64,000 bases of DNA from Pseudogemmobacter lacusdianii (GCF_030848395.1 NZ_JAVDBT010000005.1:124001-188000), one strand, 5' to 3'. Counted from the stretch's first letter, positions 43,377 through 55,413 are shown. A program made the numbers and translations. The notes: a model not told the origin generated them from the letters alone.

Positions 43377-44927
43377 ATGGCGTTTTGGTCCGGGCTGAAG
43401 AGCTGGCTTTGGCCTGGCCGTAGAAAAGCCGCGTTGAGTGTTGCGCTGGGCGCAGGCGTGGCTTTGGGGCAGGTGCCCTTTGGCTTGCATATCGTGGCTT
43501 TGGCGGCGCTTTGCGGGGTGCTGGCGCTTTTGGTGCGGCAGGCCCGGGCGCGCGACGGCTTTGCTGTCGCGCTGTTTGCCGGGGCGGGGCATTTTGCCTT
43601 GGCGCTCAATTGGATTGTGCAGCCTTTCTTTGTGGACCCTTGGGTTTACGGCTGGATGGCCCCCTTTGCTTTGGCGCTTTTGGCCTTCGGCTTGGCGCTC
43701 TTTTGGGCCGGAGCCTCGGCTTTGGCTGTGCGCTTGGCGCGCCCCGGTGGGCTGCGGCTTTTGGCCTTGGTGGCGGCTTTGGCCTTGGCGGATTTGGCGC
43801 GGGGCTATCTGCTGACCGGCTTTCCTTGGGCGCTTTTTGGCCATTTGGCGCTGGACACCTCGGCCGAGCAACTGGCGGCTCTGATCGGCGGCTATGGGTT
43901 GGGGGCCTTGGTACTGGCGCTTTGCGCGCTGCCTGTGCTGGCGCCGAAGGCCGGGACGGCGGCCTCGGTGGCGGTTTTGGCCGGGGTCTTGCTTTGGGGG
44001 CAGCAGCACGCGCGGTTGGCGCCCAGTGAGGCGGGCGAGGCTCCGGTTGTGCGCTTGGTGCAGCCTGCGATTGCGCAAAGCCTGAAATGGAACCCCGAGG
44101 AGGCGCGGGCGAATTTCGATCTGTTGATGGCTTTGACGGAAAGCCCCTTGGAGGCGGCCCCGGCGCTGGCGCTTTGGCCCGAGACGGCGGTGCCTTATCT
44201 GATGACCGAAGGCGAGGGCGCGGCGCTGGCCTTGGGCGGGCTGAAGATCCCGGTGGCCTCGGGCTATCAGCGGGTCGAGGGCGACGGGCGGCAGGCCTGG
44301 AACAGCTTTGCGCTTTTCGGGCCGGGGGGCAGCATTGGGCCGAGCTATGATAAGGTCCATCTGGTGCCCTTTGGCGAATATATTCCCTTTGGCGATCTGG
44401 CTTACCGGCTTTTCGGTTTGCGGGCTTTTGCGGCGCAGCAGGGGGCGGGGTATACGGCGGGCCGTAAAGCCGAGCTGATGGATTTCGGGCCTGCGTTGAA
44501 CGGGCTTTTGGGTCGGGCGCGGGTGTTGATTTGCTATGAGGCGATCTTCCCCGAGGAGGTTTGGACCGAAGAGCGTCCGGCTTGGATCTTGCAAATCACC
44601 AATGATGCTTGGTTTGGCACTTTGACCGGACCGTATCAGCATTTCGCGCAAGCGCGGTTGCGGGCGATTGAGCAGGGTCTGCCCTTGGTGCGGGTGGCCA
44701 ATACCGGGATTTCAGCCGTGGTGGATGCGCGCGGGCAGGTGGTTGCGGATGTGAGCGGTGCGCCGGCGCTGATGGGCATGGGCGCGCGCGGGGTTTTGGA
44801 TGTGGCTTTGCCCGGCGCTTTGCCGGCACCGCTTTATGCCCGCAGCGGTGATCTGCCGCTGGTTGTGCTGTTGCTTGCAGCACTCGGCTTTGCGGCGATC
44901 GGGCGCGGGGCGCGTGAGCGCACTTGA
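43377..44927 (+). CDS. lnt: apolipoprotein N-acyltransferase
   Basis: Adds the third acyl chain to lipoproteins at the periplasmic face of the inner membrane. The 516 residues have about six N-terminal spans, a periplasmic nitrilase-like domain (about 225-480) with the catalytic triad E269 (WPETAVPY), K326 (YDKVHLVPFGEY) and C386 (LICYEAIFPE), and one C-terminal span. Its start is immediately after the corC stop. It is the last gene of the phoH-lnt series; the riboswitch-controlled metK follows. Confidence 0.96.
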   Translation: MAFWSGLKSWLWPGRRKAALSVALGAGVALGQVPFGLHIVALAALCGVLALLVRQARARDGFAVALFAGAGHFALALNWIVQPFFVDPWVYGWMAPFALALLAFGLALFWAGASALAVRLARPGGLRLLALVAALALADLARGYLLTGFPWALFGHLALDTSAEQLAALIGGYGLGALVLALCALPVLAPKAGTAASVAVLAGVLLWGQQHARLAPSEAGEAPVVRLVQPAIAQSLKWNPEEARANFDLLMALTESPLEAAPALALWPETAVPYLMTEGEGAALALGGLKIPVASGYQRVEGDGRQAWNSFALFGPGGSIGPSYDKVHLVPFGEYIPFGDLAYRLFGLRAFAAQQGAGYTAGRKAELMDFGPALNGLLGRARVLICYEAIFPEEVWTEERPAWILQITNDAWFGTLTGPYQHFAQARLRAIEQGLPLVRVANTGISAVVDARGQVVADVSGAPALMGMGARGVLDVALPGALPAPLYARSGDLPLVVLLLAALGFAAIGRGARERT

Positions 44928-44967
44928 AAAACAGGGCCGGACCGCTTAGGCGGGGCGAGTACTAAAC

Positions 44968-45018
44968 CGTCACAACGGCTTCCTGGCGTGACGGGTAAAC
45001 CCCAACGGAGCACTTCCC
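44968..45018 (+). promoter_or_regulatory. SAM/SAH riboswitch in the metK leader
   Basis: The leader matches the Rhodobacterales SAM/SAH class as I remember it. CGTCAC (44968-44973) pairs with GTGACG (44988-44993). The loop ACAACGGCTTCCTG carries the conserved core, and its GCTTCC can pair with GGAGC at 45007-45011 as a pseudoknot. That GGAG is also the metK ribosome-binding site, so ligand binding would hide it and stop translation when SAM is plentiful. Confidence 0.88.
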
Positions 45019-45019
45019 C

Positions 45020-46186
45020 ATGAGCCGCAACTCCTACGTCTTCACCTCTGAATCCGTTTCAGAGGGACATCCCGACAAGTTGTGCGATCGCGTTTCTGAC
45101 GCGGTGCTGGACGCATTTCTGACCGAAGAGCCCAATGCCCGTGTCGCCTGTGAAACCTTTGCCACCACCAATCGTGTGGTTGTGGGCGGGGAGGTTGGTC
45201 TTTCGTCGAAAGAGAAGACCAAGGCGATGATGGAACGCATCGACGGTATTGTCCGCGATTGCGTGCGCGACATTGGATACGAGCAAAAGAAATTCCACTG
45301 GGAAAAGATCAAGATCCACAACTATCTGCATGAGCAGTCGGCGCATATCGCGCAAGGCGTGGACCGTGACGGGGCAGGCGATCAGGGCATTATGTTCGGC
45401 TATGCTTGCTCGGAGACGCCCGAGCTGATGCCGGCGCCGATCCAATATGCCCATGCCATCCTGCGCCGTCTGGCCGAGGTGCGCAAATCCGGCCAAGAGC
45501 CGACTTTGGGCCCGGATGCCAAATCGCAGCTGTCGTTGCGCTATGAAGACGGCAAGCCGGTTGAGGTGACCTCGATTGTGCTCTCGACGCAGCATGCCTC
45601 GAAGCGGCAGACCTCGAAGGTGATCCGTGGCATCGTCGAGCCCTATATCCGCGAGATCCTGCCCGAAGGCTGGATCACCAAAAAGACCGAATGGCATGTG
45701 AACCCGACCGGGGTTTTCGTGATCGGCGGCCCCGATGGCGATGCAGGTCTGACGGGACGTAAGATCATCGTGGATACTTACGGTGGCGCGGCACCGCATG
45801 GTGGCGGGGCCTTCTCCGGCAAGGATCCGACCAAGGTGGACCGCTCGGCGGCCTATGCGGCGCGGTATCTCGCGAAGAACGTAGTGGCGGCGGGTCTGGC
45901 TGAGCGCTGCACCTTGCAGGTGAGCTATGCGATTGGCGTAGCCAAGCCCTTGTCGATCTATGTCGATACGCATGGCACCGGGAAAGTTGAGGCTGCGGCG
46001 ATTGAGCGGGCGGTGATGGAGGTTATGGACCTCACGCCGCGCGGCATTCGTGAGCATCTGAACCTGACGCGCCCGGTCTATGCCCGCACGGCGGCTTATG
46101 GCCATTTCGGTCGGGCTCCGACGGCGGATGGCGGCTTCAGCTGGGAGCGCGTCGATCTGGTTGAGGCGCTGAAGAAAGCGGTCTGA
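45020..46186 (+). CDS. metK: S-adenosylmethionine synthetase
   Basis: Makes SAM from methionine and ATP. The 388-residue length is usual. Family signatures: [14 protein letters not shown] at the N terminus, [12 protein letters not shown] (ATP site), and the P-loop-like [19 protein letters not shown]. The ATG at 45020 follows the GGAG that belongs to the upstream riboswitch, so feedback by SAM or SAH on translation is expected. A strong GC hairpin follows the stop. Confidence 0.98.
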   Translation: MSRNSYVFTSESVSEGHPDKLCDRVSDAVLDAFLTEEPNARVACETFATTNRVVVGGEVGLSSKEKTKAMMERIDGIVRDCVRDIGYEQKKFHWEKIKIHNYLHEQSAHIAQGVDRDGAGDQGIMFGYACSETPELMPAPIQYAHAILRRLAEVRKSGQEPTLGPDAKSQLSLRYEDGKPVEVTSIVLSTQHASKRQTSKVIRGIVEPYIREILPEGWITKKTEWHVNPTGVFVIGGPDGDAGLTGRKIIVDTYGGAAPHGGGAFSGKDPTKVDRSAAYAARYLAKNVVAAGLAERCTLQVSYAIGVAKPLSIYVDTHGTGKVEAAAIERAVMEVMDLTPRGIREHLNLTRPVYARTAAYGHFGRAPTADGGFSWERVDLVEALKKAV

Positions 46187-47587
<1,401 letters not shown>

Positions 47588-47674
47588 GCCGCTGGCGCAG
47601 AACCGCAGCGATCAGCTGATGCAGGGGCGCTTTTGCGGCGCCTCTAGGGGACGGCACCGGGTTTTGAGGCGCTT

Positions 47675-48673
47675 TTGGCCAGAGTGAGACCATCGGAAGA
47701 CTATTCGCGCCCGCTGCGCCGCCTGTTGGTGGTGCTGCTGGTGCTGCTCCTGTTTGGCATCTTCATGCTCTGGCGGATCGACTCGCCACGCGTCGAGCGG
47801 TTCCGTGCGGCTTTGGTTGATGCGGTGGTGCCGAATATGGAATGGGCGCTGGTGCCGGTGCGGCGCGCGGCGGGGATGGTGGAAGATTTCCAGTCCTACA
47901 ATCGGATCTATGAGCAGAACCAAGAGCTGAAGCGCGAGCTGCAAAAGATGTCGGCTTGGAAAGAGGCGGCGCGGCAGCTGGGCGAGCAGAATGCGCGGCT
48001 GTTGGATCTGAACAAGGTGCGGCTCGATCCGAAGCTGACTTGGGTGACGGGGCAGGTTTTGGCCGATTCCGGCAGCCCGTTCCGGCAATCGGTGCTGCTG
48101 AACGTGGGCGCGCGGGACGGCATCCGCGATGGCTGGGCGACGATGGATGGTCTGGGCTTTGTGGGCCGGATCTCGGGCGTGGGCCCGCGCACCAGCCGGG
48201 TGATTTTGCTGACCGATACCAACAGCCGGGTGCCGGTGACGGTGCAGCCCTCGGGACAGAAGGCGCTGTTGTCGGGTGACAATTCGGCAATGCCGATCTT
48301 GGAGTTCATCGAGGACACCGATGAGATTGCGCCGGGGGACCGGGTGGTGACGGCCGGAGACGGCGGGGTGCTGCCGGCGGGGCTGTTGGTTGGCCAGGTG
48401 GTGCGCGACACCGATCGGCGGCTGCGCGTGGTGATGTCGGCGGAATATCAACGGCTTGAGTTCTTGCGCGTGCTGCGCAGCCATGAGCTGGAACCGATCA
48501 CTGATCCCGGCGCGCTGATCGCGCCTCCGCTCTTGCCCTCGGCGCCGGAAGTGGCGGTGGATGGCGAGGGGGAGGCAGCAGCGCCTCCGGTGCAGGGGGG
48601 CGGTGACGTGGGCGAAGAGGGCTCGGGCGCGGCTGAGGCAGGCGATGAGGCGGCGGGCGAGGCCAGCCCATGA
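47675..48673 (+). CDS. mreC: rod-shape determining protein MreC
   Basis: Bitopic inner-membrane protein linking MreB to periplasmic wall enzymes. The 332 residues have a short cytoplasmic start, one membrane span (about 17-34), a coiled coil (about 70-110, QNQELKRELQKM) and the beta-domain (VLLNVGARDGIRDGWATMDG, GFVGRISGV). The C-terminal tail of about 50 residues is Glu/Ala/Gly-rich and low-complexity. The TTG at 47675 with GAGG at 47665 fits best; a GTG at 47684 is possible. The stop overlaps mreD as ATGA. Confidence 0.95.
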   Translation: MARVRPSEDYSRPLRRLLVVLLVLLLFGIFMLWRIDSPRVERFRAALVDAVVPNMEWALVPVRRAAGMVEDFQSYNRIYEQNQELKRELQKMSAWKEAARQLGEQNARLLDLNKVRLDPKLTWVTGQVLADSGSPFRQSVLLNVGARDGIRDGWATMDGLGFVGRISGVGPRTSRVILLTDTNSRVPVTVQPSGQKALLSGDNSAMPILEFIEDTDEIAPGDRVVTAGDGGVLPAGLLVGQVVRDTDRRLRVVMSAEYQRLEFLRVLRSHELEPITDPGALIAPPLLPSAPEVAVDGEGEAAAPPVQGGGDVGEEGSGAAEAGDEAAGEASP

Positions 48674-49209
48674 ATGGCTTCATCGGTGCCGCGCCTTGGG
48701 GTTACCGCATCCTGTTCCTGTGGCTTGCGATCCTGTTTTTGTTCCTAAAGCTTTTGCCGCTTGGCTCGGCCGCTGGGGGTTTTCCGGGGCCGGATTTGCT
48801 GCTGTGCATGTCCTTGGCTTGGGTCATGCGGCGGCCGGATTATCTGCCGGTGGCTTTGGTCGCCTTGGTGGTTTTCGTCGAGGATTTGATCTTGATGCGC
48901 CCACCCGGGCTATGGACCGCCTTTGTGGTCATGGGCACCGAGTTCATCCGGGCGCGGATCGCACTGACACGTGAGTTGAATTTTCTGGTCGAATGGCTAC
49001 TGGTCGCGGGGCTGATGGTGGCGATGCTGCTGGGCTACCGGTTGGTCTATATGCTGACCTTCCTGCCGCAAGAACCTTTTGCTTTTGCGGTGATTCAGGT
49101 GTTTTGGTCGGTGATGGCCTATCCTGTCGTGGTGGTCGCTTCGCGGCTTGTGCTGGATCTGCGAAAGCCCGGAACGGGCGAAACCGATGATTTCGGGAGG
49201 CGGCTGTGA
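48670..49209 (+). CDS. mreD: rod-shape determining protein MreD
   Basis: Small inner-membrane protein of the elongasome, 179 residues with five or six hydrophobic segments. It is recognised by position, size and pattern (GFPGPDLLLCMSLAWVMRRP, LPVALVALVVFVEDLILMRP). Its start and stop both overlap the neighbouring genes by four bases, so translation of the cluster is coupled. Confidence 0.92.
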   Translation: MNGFIGAAPWGYRILFLWLAILFLFLKLLPLGSAAGGFPGPDLLLCMSLAWVMRRPDYLPVALVALVVFVEDLILMRPPGLWTAFVVMGTEFIRARIALTRELNFLVEWLLVAGLMVAMLLGYRLVYMLTFLPQEPFAFAVIQVFWSVMAYPVVVVASRLVLDLRKPGTGETDDFGRRL

Positions 49210-51152
49210 GACGCACCCAAAAGGACAATGAAGACAGCCATCGCGGCATCACCCGGCGCACGCTGATGATGGGCGGGGCGATGTCGGCGATGGTCGTCGC
49301 CTTGGGCGCGCGGCTGCGGTATCTGCAGATCGATCAGGCCGATGAGTTCAAGCTTTTGGCCGAGGAAAACCGCATCTCGGTGCGGCTCTTGCCGCCCCGC
49401 CGGGGCATTATCTTTGACCGCAATGGCAAGGTGATTGCGGGCAATGAGCAGAATTACCGGGTGGTCGTGACGCGCGAAGATGCGGGCGATGTGGATCTGG
49501 TGATGAAGCGGTTGGCCTCGCTGATCCCGATGACGCCGGAAGAGCTGGAAGATGCCACGGCGGCGGTGAAGAAGCATTCGGCCTTTGTGCCGGTGATCGT
49601 TAAGGATCGGATTTCTTGGGAGGATTTCTCAAAGATCGCGATCAATGCGCCGGCTTTGCCGGGGGTGGTGCCGGAAATGGGCCTGTCGCGCCAATACCCG
49701 CGCGACACCGATTTCGCCCATTCGGTGGGCTATGTCGGCCCGGTCTCGGACCGCGATCTTGAGGGCGAGGAAGCGCCTGACCCTGTGCTGCGCCTGCCGA
49801 AGTTCCAGATCGGCAAGATCGGGGTTGAGCGCTGGATGGAAAGCACTTTGCGCGGCTCGGCGGGCACGAAACGCATCGAAGTGAACCATGTTGGCCGCGT
49901 CATGCGCGAGCTGGAGCGGCATGAGGGTGAGGCGGGGGCCGATATCCGGCTGACCATCGATGCCGATGTGCAGAACTTCGCCCAAGCCCGGTTGGGCGAG
50001 GAAAGCGCGGCCGCTGTGGTGATGGATGTGCGCAATGGCGATATCATTTGCATTGCCTCATCTCCGTCCTTCGACCCCAATCTTTTCGTGCGTGGGATCA
50101 GCCAGAAAGATTACTCGGCCCTGACCGAGCATGACCACCGCCCCTTGGCCAATAAGTCGGTCTCGGGGGCCTATCCGCCCGGCTCGACCTTCAAGATGGT
50201 GACGGCTTTGGCCGCTTTGGAGGCAGGGGCGATCAAGCCCGGCCATGCGGTGCGTTGCCCCGGCTATATGGAATTTGGCGGGCGGCGCTTCCACTGCCAT
50301 TCGCGTGGCGGCCATGGCACGGTCAATTTGGCGCAAAGCTTAGAGAAAAGCTGCGACGTCTATTATTACGATATTTGCCAAAAAGTTGGCATCGAGAAGA
50401 TGGCCGAGATGGGGCGGCTTTTCGGACTGGGCCAGCGCCATGATCTGCCGATGTCGGCGATTGCTGAGGGGATTATGCCGAACCGCGCCTGGAAGATGGA
50501 GCGGCATAAGCAGGAATGGCGGATTGGTGATACAATCAACGCCTCGATCGGGCAGGGCTATGTGCTGGCCTCGCCCTTGCAACTGGCGGTGATGACGTCG
50601 CGGATTGCCACCGGCAAGGCGGTGGTGCCGCGGTTGGTGCGGATGATTGGCACCGAAGAACAACCCATTGCCGAGGCTGAGGATTTGGGCCTATCGCCGG
50701 ACAATCTGGCGATGGTGCGCCGCGGCATGAGCGATGTGATGAATGCCGAGCGGGGCACGGCGCGCTCGGCCCGGATCGCCGATCCGGCGCTGACGATGGC
50801 GGGCAAAACCGGCACCAGCCAAGTGCGCAACATCACTGCCGCCGAACGCGCGCGGGGCGTGATTTCCAATGACCAACTGCCGTGGGAACGGCGCGACCAT
50901 GCTTTGTTCGTGGGCTATGCGCCCTATGACAACCCACGCTATGCGATCTCGGTCGTGGTGGAGCATGGCGGCGGCGGCTCGACCGTGGCGGCACCGATCG
51001 CGCGCGATATCTTGCTGCGGGCTTTGTCGGATGGATTGCCACCGCTGAGCGCCTATCCGGCGTCGCAGCGGGGCCGGATTGAGACGATGTTGAAGCAATT
51101 GCCGCTGCGCGACCCCGAGACGGGTGCAGCGCCTGCGCGCGGAAAGGCTTGA
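49206..51152 (+). CDS. mrdA: penicillin-binding protein 2 (elongation transpeptidase)
   Basis: Class B PBP that cross-links peptidoglycan during elongation. The 648 residues have a cytoplasmic tail, a membrane anchor (about 21-37), the pedestal domain (RRGIIFDRNGKVIAGN) and the transpeptidase domain with the nucleophile S327 (GSTFK), the second motif SCDVYYYD region and KTGTSQ. The GTG start overlaps the mreD stop as GTGA. It is followed directly by rodA, its glycosyltransferase partner. Confidence 0.96.
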   Translation: MRRTQKDNEDSHRGITRRTLMMGGAMSAMVVALGARLRYLQIDQADEFKLLAEENRISVRLLPPRRGIIFDRNGKVIAGNEQNYRVVVTREDAGDVDLVMKRLASLIPMTPEELEDATAAVKKHSAFVPVIVKDRISWEDFSKIAINAPALPGVVPEMGLSRQYPRDTDFAHSVGYVGPVSDRDLEGEEAPDPVLRLPKFQIGKIGVERWMESTLRGSAGTKRIEVNHVGRVMRELERHEGEAGADIRLTIDADVQNFAQARLGEESAAAVVMDVRNGDIICIASSPSFDPNLFVRGISQKDYSALTEHDHRPLANKSVSGAYPPGSTFKMVTALAALEAGAIKPGHAVRCPGYMEFGGRRFHCHSRGGHGTVNLAQSLEKSCDVYYYDICQKVGIEKMAEMGRLFGLGQRHDLPMSAIAEGIMPNRAWKMERHKQEWRIGDTINASIGQGYVLASPLQLAVMTSRIATGKAVVPRLVRMIGTEEQPIAEAEDLGLSPDNLAMVRRGMSDVMNAERGTARSARIADPALTMAGKTGTSQVRNITAAERARGVISNDQLPWERRDHALFVGYAPYDNPRYAISVVVEHGGGGSTVAAPIARDILLRALSDGLPPLSAYPASQRGRIETMLKQLPLRDPETGAAPARGKA

Positions 51153-51157
51153 ACCAG

Positions 51158-52297
51158 ATGAGTTTTCTGGAAAGCCGCATCAAACATGTGCCGACCGGCA
51201 TCCGCAAGGTGCTTTATCTGAATTGGCCGCTGATCCTGTTGTGTTCAGCCGTCGCCTCGGTCGGGGTCTTGATGCTTTGGTCGACGGCCGGGGGCAATTT
51301 CGACACCTGGGCCAAAAGGCAGGCGCAGGTCTTCGTCGCCGGCACGATCTTGATGCTGTTCGTGGCGATGGTGCCGATCTGGTTTTGGCGCTCGATGGCG
51401 GTGCTGGCCTATTTGTTCTCGTTCATGATGCTGCTTTACGTCGAGTTTCGCGGCCAGACCAATATGGGGGCGCAGCGCTGGATCGACTTTGGGTTCTTGC
51501 AGTTCCAGCCCTCGGAGATGATGAAATTCACGCTGGTGATGCTGCTGGCGGCCTATTACGACTGGCTGGACACCAAGAAGATCTCGCGGCCATTTTGGGT
51601 GCTGCTGCCGGTTCTTATCATCATGCTGCCGACGGTTTTGGTGCTGATGCAGCCGAACCTTGGCACGTCTTTGATGCTGATCTTGGGTGGGGCGGCGGTG
51701 ATGTTCGCGGCCGGGGTGAGCTTGTGGTATTTCGCGGCTGTCGCCTCGGTCACGATCGGGATTGTCGCGGCGGTTTTCACCACGCGCGGCACGCCGTGGC
51801 AGTTCTTGCACAACTATCAATACCGCCGGATCGATACGTTTTTGGACCCTGCGGCGGATCCTTTGGGGGCGGGCTATAACATCTTGCAGGCCAAGATCGC
51901 TTTGGGCTCTGGGGGATGGTCGGGCAAGGGCTTCATGCAAGGCACGCAGAGCCGGTTGAACTTTTTGCCCGAGAAGCACACCGACTTTATCTTTACCACT
52001 TTGGCCGAGGAGTTTGGCTTTGTGGGCGCGTTTTCTTTGCTGGTGCTTTACGCGCTGATTATCGGATTTTGTATAATCTCGGCCTTGCAGAACCGCGATC
52101 GGTTCTCTTCGCTCCTGATCCTTGGCGTGGCGGCGAACTTCTTTTTCTACATCGCGGTCAACCTGTCGATGGTGATGGGGATGGCGCCGGTGGTGGGGGT
52201 TCCTTTGCCGCTGTTGAGCTATGGCGGATCGGCGATGCTGGTGATCTTGGTGGGCTTTGGGCTGGTGCAAAGCGCGCATGTGCATCGGCCGCGCTGA
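51158..52297 (+). CDS. rodA: peptidoglycan glycosyltransferase RodA (SEDS family)
   Basis: Polymerises lipid II together with PBP2. The ATG at 51158 has GGAAAGG before it (379 residues); a TTG at 51149 overlapping the mrdA stop is an alternative. About ten membrane spans and SEDS hallmarks are present: GAQRWIDFGFLQFQPSEMMK, QPNLGTSL, the large loop with FLPEKHTDFIFTTLAEEFGF (catalytic Asp region), and PLLSYGGSAML near the end. Confidence 0.96.
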   Translation: MSFLESRIKHVPTGIRKVLYLNWPLILLCSAVASVGVLMLWSTAGGNFDTWAKRQAQVFVAGTILMLFVAMVPIWFWRSMAVLAYLFSFMMLLYVEFRGQTNMGAQRWIDFGFLQFQPSEMMKFTLVMLLAAYYDWLDTKKISRPFWVLLPVLIIMLPTVLVLMQPNLGTSLMLILGGAAVMFAAGVSLWYFAAVASVTIGIVAAVFTTRGTPWQFLHNYQYRRIDTFLDPAADPLGAGYNILQAKIALGSGGWSGKGFMQGTQSRLNFLPEKHTDFIFTTLAEEFGFVGAFSLLVLYALIIGFCIISALQNRDRFSSLLILGVAANFFFYIAVNLSMVMGMAPVVGVPLPLLSYGGSAMLVILVGFGLVQSAHVHRPR

Positions 52298-52327
52298 GGG
52301 GTTGAGGCTGCGCTGAGGGGCCAGCGG

Positions 52328-52381
52328 CCGGGGGTTTTCCACCCCCGGACCCCTGGAGAGTATTTCGGTCAAGATGAAAAG
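52328..52381 (+). repeat. hairpin plus degraded intergenic repeat after rodA
   Basis: CCGGGGG (52328-52334) pairs with CCCCCGG (52342-52348). It is followed by CCCTGGAGAGTATTTCGG and CAAGATGAAAAG, a layout like the GGGATATTT/GACAGAAAATGA unit after phoH and typical, from memory, of gene ends in this family. Confidence 0.5.
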
Positions 52382-52403
52382 CTAAGGGGCTGGTTGGCCA
52401 TGA

Positions 52404-52437
52404 AAAAAGCCGGACCGTTAGGCGCGGTCCGGCTTTT
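52404..52437. terminator. bidirectional terminator between rodA and the aldolase gene
   Basis: AAAAGCCGGACCG pairs with CGGTCCGGCTTTT around a short loop; T-tracts result on both strands. The flanking genes are convergent, so it serves both. Confidence 0.85.
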
Positions 52438-52471
52438 CGATTTGGTGTTTGGGGCCTTTGGCCCCGCAAGA

Positions 52472-53125
52472 TCAGAGGATCTTTTGACCGGTTTTCGCCC
52501 AGTCTTTCATGAACTGATCCATGCCTTTGTCGGTCAGCACATGGCCAGCCATTGCCTTGATGACCGAAGGCGGAGCGGTCATCACATCGGCGCCGATCAG
52601 CGCGCATTGCGAAGCATGGTTCAGAGTGCGGATCGAGGCGGCAAGGATGTTGGTCTCGAAGCCATAGTTGTCATAGACCTGACGGATGTCCGAGATCAGC
52701 TCGAGCCCGTCGATGTTGATATCGTCCAAGCGGCCGATGAAGGGGCTGATGAAGGTCGCGCCGGCTTTGGCGGCCAAGAGCGCTTGGTTGATGCTGAAGC
52801 AGAGCGTCACGTTTACCATTTTGCCCTCTTCCGAAAGCACTTTACAGGCTTTCAAGCCGTCCCAGGTCAGCGGCACTTTGACGGCAATGTTCTCGGCGAT
52901 CTCGGCCAGTTTGCGGCCTTCTTTGATCATGTCCTCGGCATTGAGCGCCACGACTTCGGCCGAAACCGGGCCTTCGACGAAGGAGCAGATTTCGCGGGTG
53001 ACTTCGATGATGTCACGGCCGGATTTCATGATCAGCGAGGGGTTGGTGGTCACGCCATCAACCATACCGAGATCGTGCAATTCGCGGATGGCATCCACAT
53101 CAGCGGTATCGACGAAGAATCTCAT
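52472..53125 (-). CDS. tal: transaldolase (small, TalC/fructose-6-phosphate-aldolase-type)
   Basis: Class I aldolase fold. The 217 residues mark the short microbial transaldolase subfamily. The Schiff-base lysine is K83 in [37 protein letters not shown] and [16 protein letters not shown] are family segments. Transaldolase in the pentose-phosphate pathway is the usual role in this group; direct fructose-6-phosphate aldolase activity depends on an active-site residue I did not verify. The gene is divergent from priA, with a gap of about 100 bases. Confidence 0.92.
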   Translation of the reverse strand: MRFFVDTADVDAIRELHDLGMVDGVTTNPSLIMKSGRDIIEVTREICSFVEGPVSAEVVALNAEDMIKEGRKLAEIAENIAVKVPLTWDGLKACKVLSEEGKMVNVTLCFSINQALLAAKAGATFISPFIGRLDDINIDGLELISDIRQVYDNYGFETNILAASIRTLNHASQCALIGADVMTAPPSVIKAMAGHVLTDKGMDQFMKDWAKTGQKIL

Positions 53126-53223
53126 TGGAGGTGTTCCTATCTCATTGCAGGGGTGGAGGTGTAAGGGTCGCGCGGCTATTACCTGAAAGATGGATGATGC
53201 GAAAGGGCGCGTCGGGGAAAGCG

Positions 53224-55413
53224 ATGACCGAGCGGCATTTCAGCCAAGGTGAGACGGTGGGGGTGCTCACCACCGAGCCGATTGGCCGGGTTTTGGACTA
53301 TCGCGCGCCCGAGGGCGGCTGCGGCAGCGGCGATTATGTCGAGGTGCCCTTGGGGCCGCGCAAGGTTTTGGGCGTGGTTTGGGGGCCGGGCAAGGGCGAT
53401 TGGGATCCGGCCAAGCTGCGGGCGGTGATCCGGGTGCTGGATGCGGCACCGATGCGCGAGGAGCTGCGGCTCTTTCTGGCGCGGGCGGCGGATTACACGC
53501 TGACGCCATTGCCCGCGATGCTGCGGCTGGCGACGCGGGCGCCGGGCTTAGGTGATCCGCCGGGGATGCGCAAGGTCTACCGGCTGGCGGGGCCGGTGCC
53601 GAACCAGCTGACCGATGCGCGCCACCGGGTGATTGAGGCGCTGCGCGGCTATGGTGGCGCCGCGGTCACTTTGGGTGAGTTGGCCGAGGCGGCGGGCTGC
53701 GGGCCTTCGGTTGTCAAAGGTCTGGTCAAGATGGGGGTGGTGGCCGAAGAGGACAGCCCCAAGGATTTGCCCTATCCCTTGCTGAACCCCAAGGGGCTGA
53801 TGCGGCTGGCGGGGGATCAGTTGGCGGCGGGCGATGCCTTGGTGCATGCCGTGGCGGCGGAGGCCTATCAGGGGATTTTGCTCAAAGGCGTGACCGGCTC
53901 GGGCAAGACCGAGGTCTATCTGGAGGCGGTGGCCGAGACCTTGCGGCGCGGGCGGCAGGCCTTGGTTTTGCTGCCGGAAATTGCGCTGACGGCGGATTTT
54001 CTGGCGCGGGTTGAGACCCGCTTTGGCGCGCGGCCAGCGGAATGGCACTCGGGCGTCACGATGACCGAGCGGCGGCGGCTGTGGAAGATGCTGTCGGTTG
54101 GTGAGGCATCCTTTGTGGTGGGCGCAAGGTCGGCGCTTTTCTTGCCGTTTCAAGACCTTGGCCTGATCGTTGTCGATGAAGAGCACGACACCTCTTACAA
54201 GCAGGAAGAGGGCGTCTTGTATAATGCCCGCGATATGGCGGTGCTGCGCGCGTCAATCACCGGCTGTCCGGTGGTGCTGGCTTCGGCGACGCCGAGCCTT
54301 GAGACTTGGGCCAATGCCGAAGCCGGGAAATACACAAGGCTGAACCTTGGCGCGCGCTTTGGCGCGGCGGAATTGCCGCAGATGCGGGCGATCGATATGC
54401 GCGAGGCGGGGCTGCCGAGCACGCGCTGGATCTCGGAGGCATTGGCGCAAGGTGTGGCCGAGCGGGTGGCGCGGGGCGAGCAATCTTTGCTGTTTTTGAA
54501 CCGCCGCGGCTATGCGCCGGTGACCCTGTGCCGGGCTTGCGGCGGGCAGGTGGCTTGCGATCATTGCGATGCGCGGATGGTGGAACACCGCTTTTTACAG
54601 CGGTTGATGTGCCATCAATGCGGCGCCTCGAAGCCGGTGCCGGTGGCCTGTCCGTCTTGCAAGGTTGAGGGCAAAATGGCGGCCGTGGGGCCGGGGGTGG
54701 AGCGGCTGGCCGAAGAGGTGGTTGAGCGCTTCCCGGGCGCTCGTGTGGCGGTGCTGTCTTCGGACCTTTTCGGCTCATCCCGGGCGCTGAAAGAGCAGAT
54801 CGTGGCGATTGCGGATGGCGGGGCCGATATTATCATTGGCACGCAGATCGTGGCGAAAGGCCATAACTTTCCGCATCTTACGCTGGTGGGCGTGATTGAT
54901 GCTGATCTGGGTTTGCACGGTTCGGACCTGCGGGCGGCAGAGCGGACATTTCAGTTGATGCGCCAAGTGGCGGGGCGCGCGGGGCGGGCGGAGAAGCCCG
55001 GAGAGGCTTGGCTGCAGACCCATCAGCCGGATCATCCGGTGATCCGGGCGATCCTTGGCGGCGATGAAGAGGCGTTTTGGCGGGCCGAGGCAGAAGAGCG
55101 GCGGGTGCAGGGCGTGCCGCCCTATGGCCGGATGGCGGGGATCATCCTTTCGGGGCCGGAACCGGCGCCTTTGTTCGATATCGGCAATGAGCTGGCGCGG
55201 CGCAACGGGCCGTTGCTGTCGGTGGGCGCCACGGTTTACGGGCCGGCGCCGGCCCCGATCGCGCGGGTGCGCGGCCGGCATCGGGTGCGGCTTTTGGTCA
55301 AAGCGCCGAAGGGCGTTGCCTTGCAACAGGCGCTTGCGCAATGGGCGGCGCAGGTGCGCTTGCCCAACAATTGCCGCTTGGCGATCGACATCGATCCACA
55401 GAGTTTCTTCTGA
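53224..55413 (+). CDS. priA: primosomal protein N' (replication-restart helicase PriA)
   Basis: Loads the replisome at stalled forks. The ATG at 53224 follows GGGGAAAG and gives 729 residues; the frame is open further upstream without homology. Order: DNA-binding domain ([20 protein letters not shown]), helicase domain 1 with Walker A ([14 protein letters not shown]) and DEEH, the zinc site of eight Cys ([26 protein letters not shown]), and helicase domain 2 ([28 protein letters not shown]). Confidence 0.96.
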   Translation: MTERHFSQGETVGVLTTEPIGRVLDYRAPEGGCGSGDYVEVPLGPRKVLGVVWGPGKGDWDPAKLRAVIRVLDAAPMREELRLFLARAADYTLTPLPAMLRLATRAPGLGDPPGMRKVYRLAGPVPNQLTDARHRVIEALRGYGGAAVTLGELAEAAGCGPSVVKGLVKMGVVAEEDSPKDLPYPLLNPKGLMRLAGDQLAAGDALVHAVAAEAYQGILLKGVTGSGKTEVYLEAVAETLRRGRQALVLLPEIALTADFLARVETRFGARPAEWHSGVTMTERRRLWKMLSVGEASFVVGARSALFLPFQDLGLIVVDEEHDTSYKQEEGVLYNARDMAVLRASITGCPVVLASATPSLETWANAEAGKYTRLNLGARFGAAELPQMRAIDMREAGLPSTRWISEALAQGVAERVARGEQSLLFLNRRGYAPVTLCRACGGQVACDHCDARMVEHRFLQRLMCHQCGASKPVPVACPSCKVEGKMAAVGPGVERLAEEVVERFPGARVAVLSSDLFGSSRALKEQIVAIADGGADIIIGTQIVAKGHNFPHLTLVGVIDADLGLHGSDLRAAERTFQLMRQVAGRAGRAEKPGEAWLQTHQPDHPVIRAILGGDEEAFWRAEAEERRVQGVPPYGRMAGIILSGPEPAPLFDIGNELARRNGPLLSVGATVYGPAPAPIARVRGRHRVRLLVKAPKGVALQQALAQWAAQVRLPNNCRLAIDIDPQSFF

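Noticed and set aside
42591-44651. A 686-codon minus-strand open frame opposite corC and lnt
   Set aside because: Antisense shadow of two recognised genes; Gln/Arg/Pro-rich with no domains.
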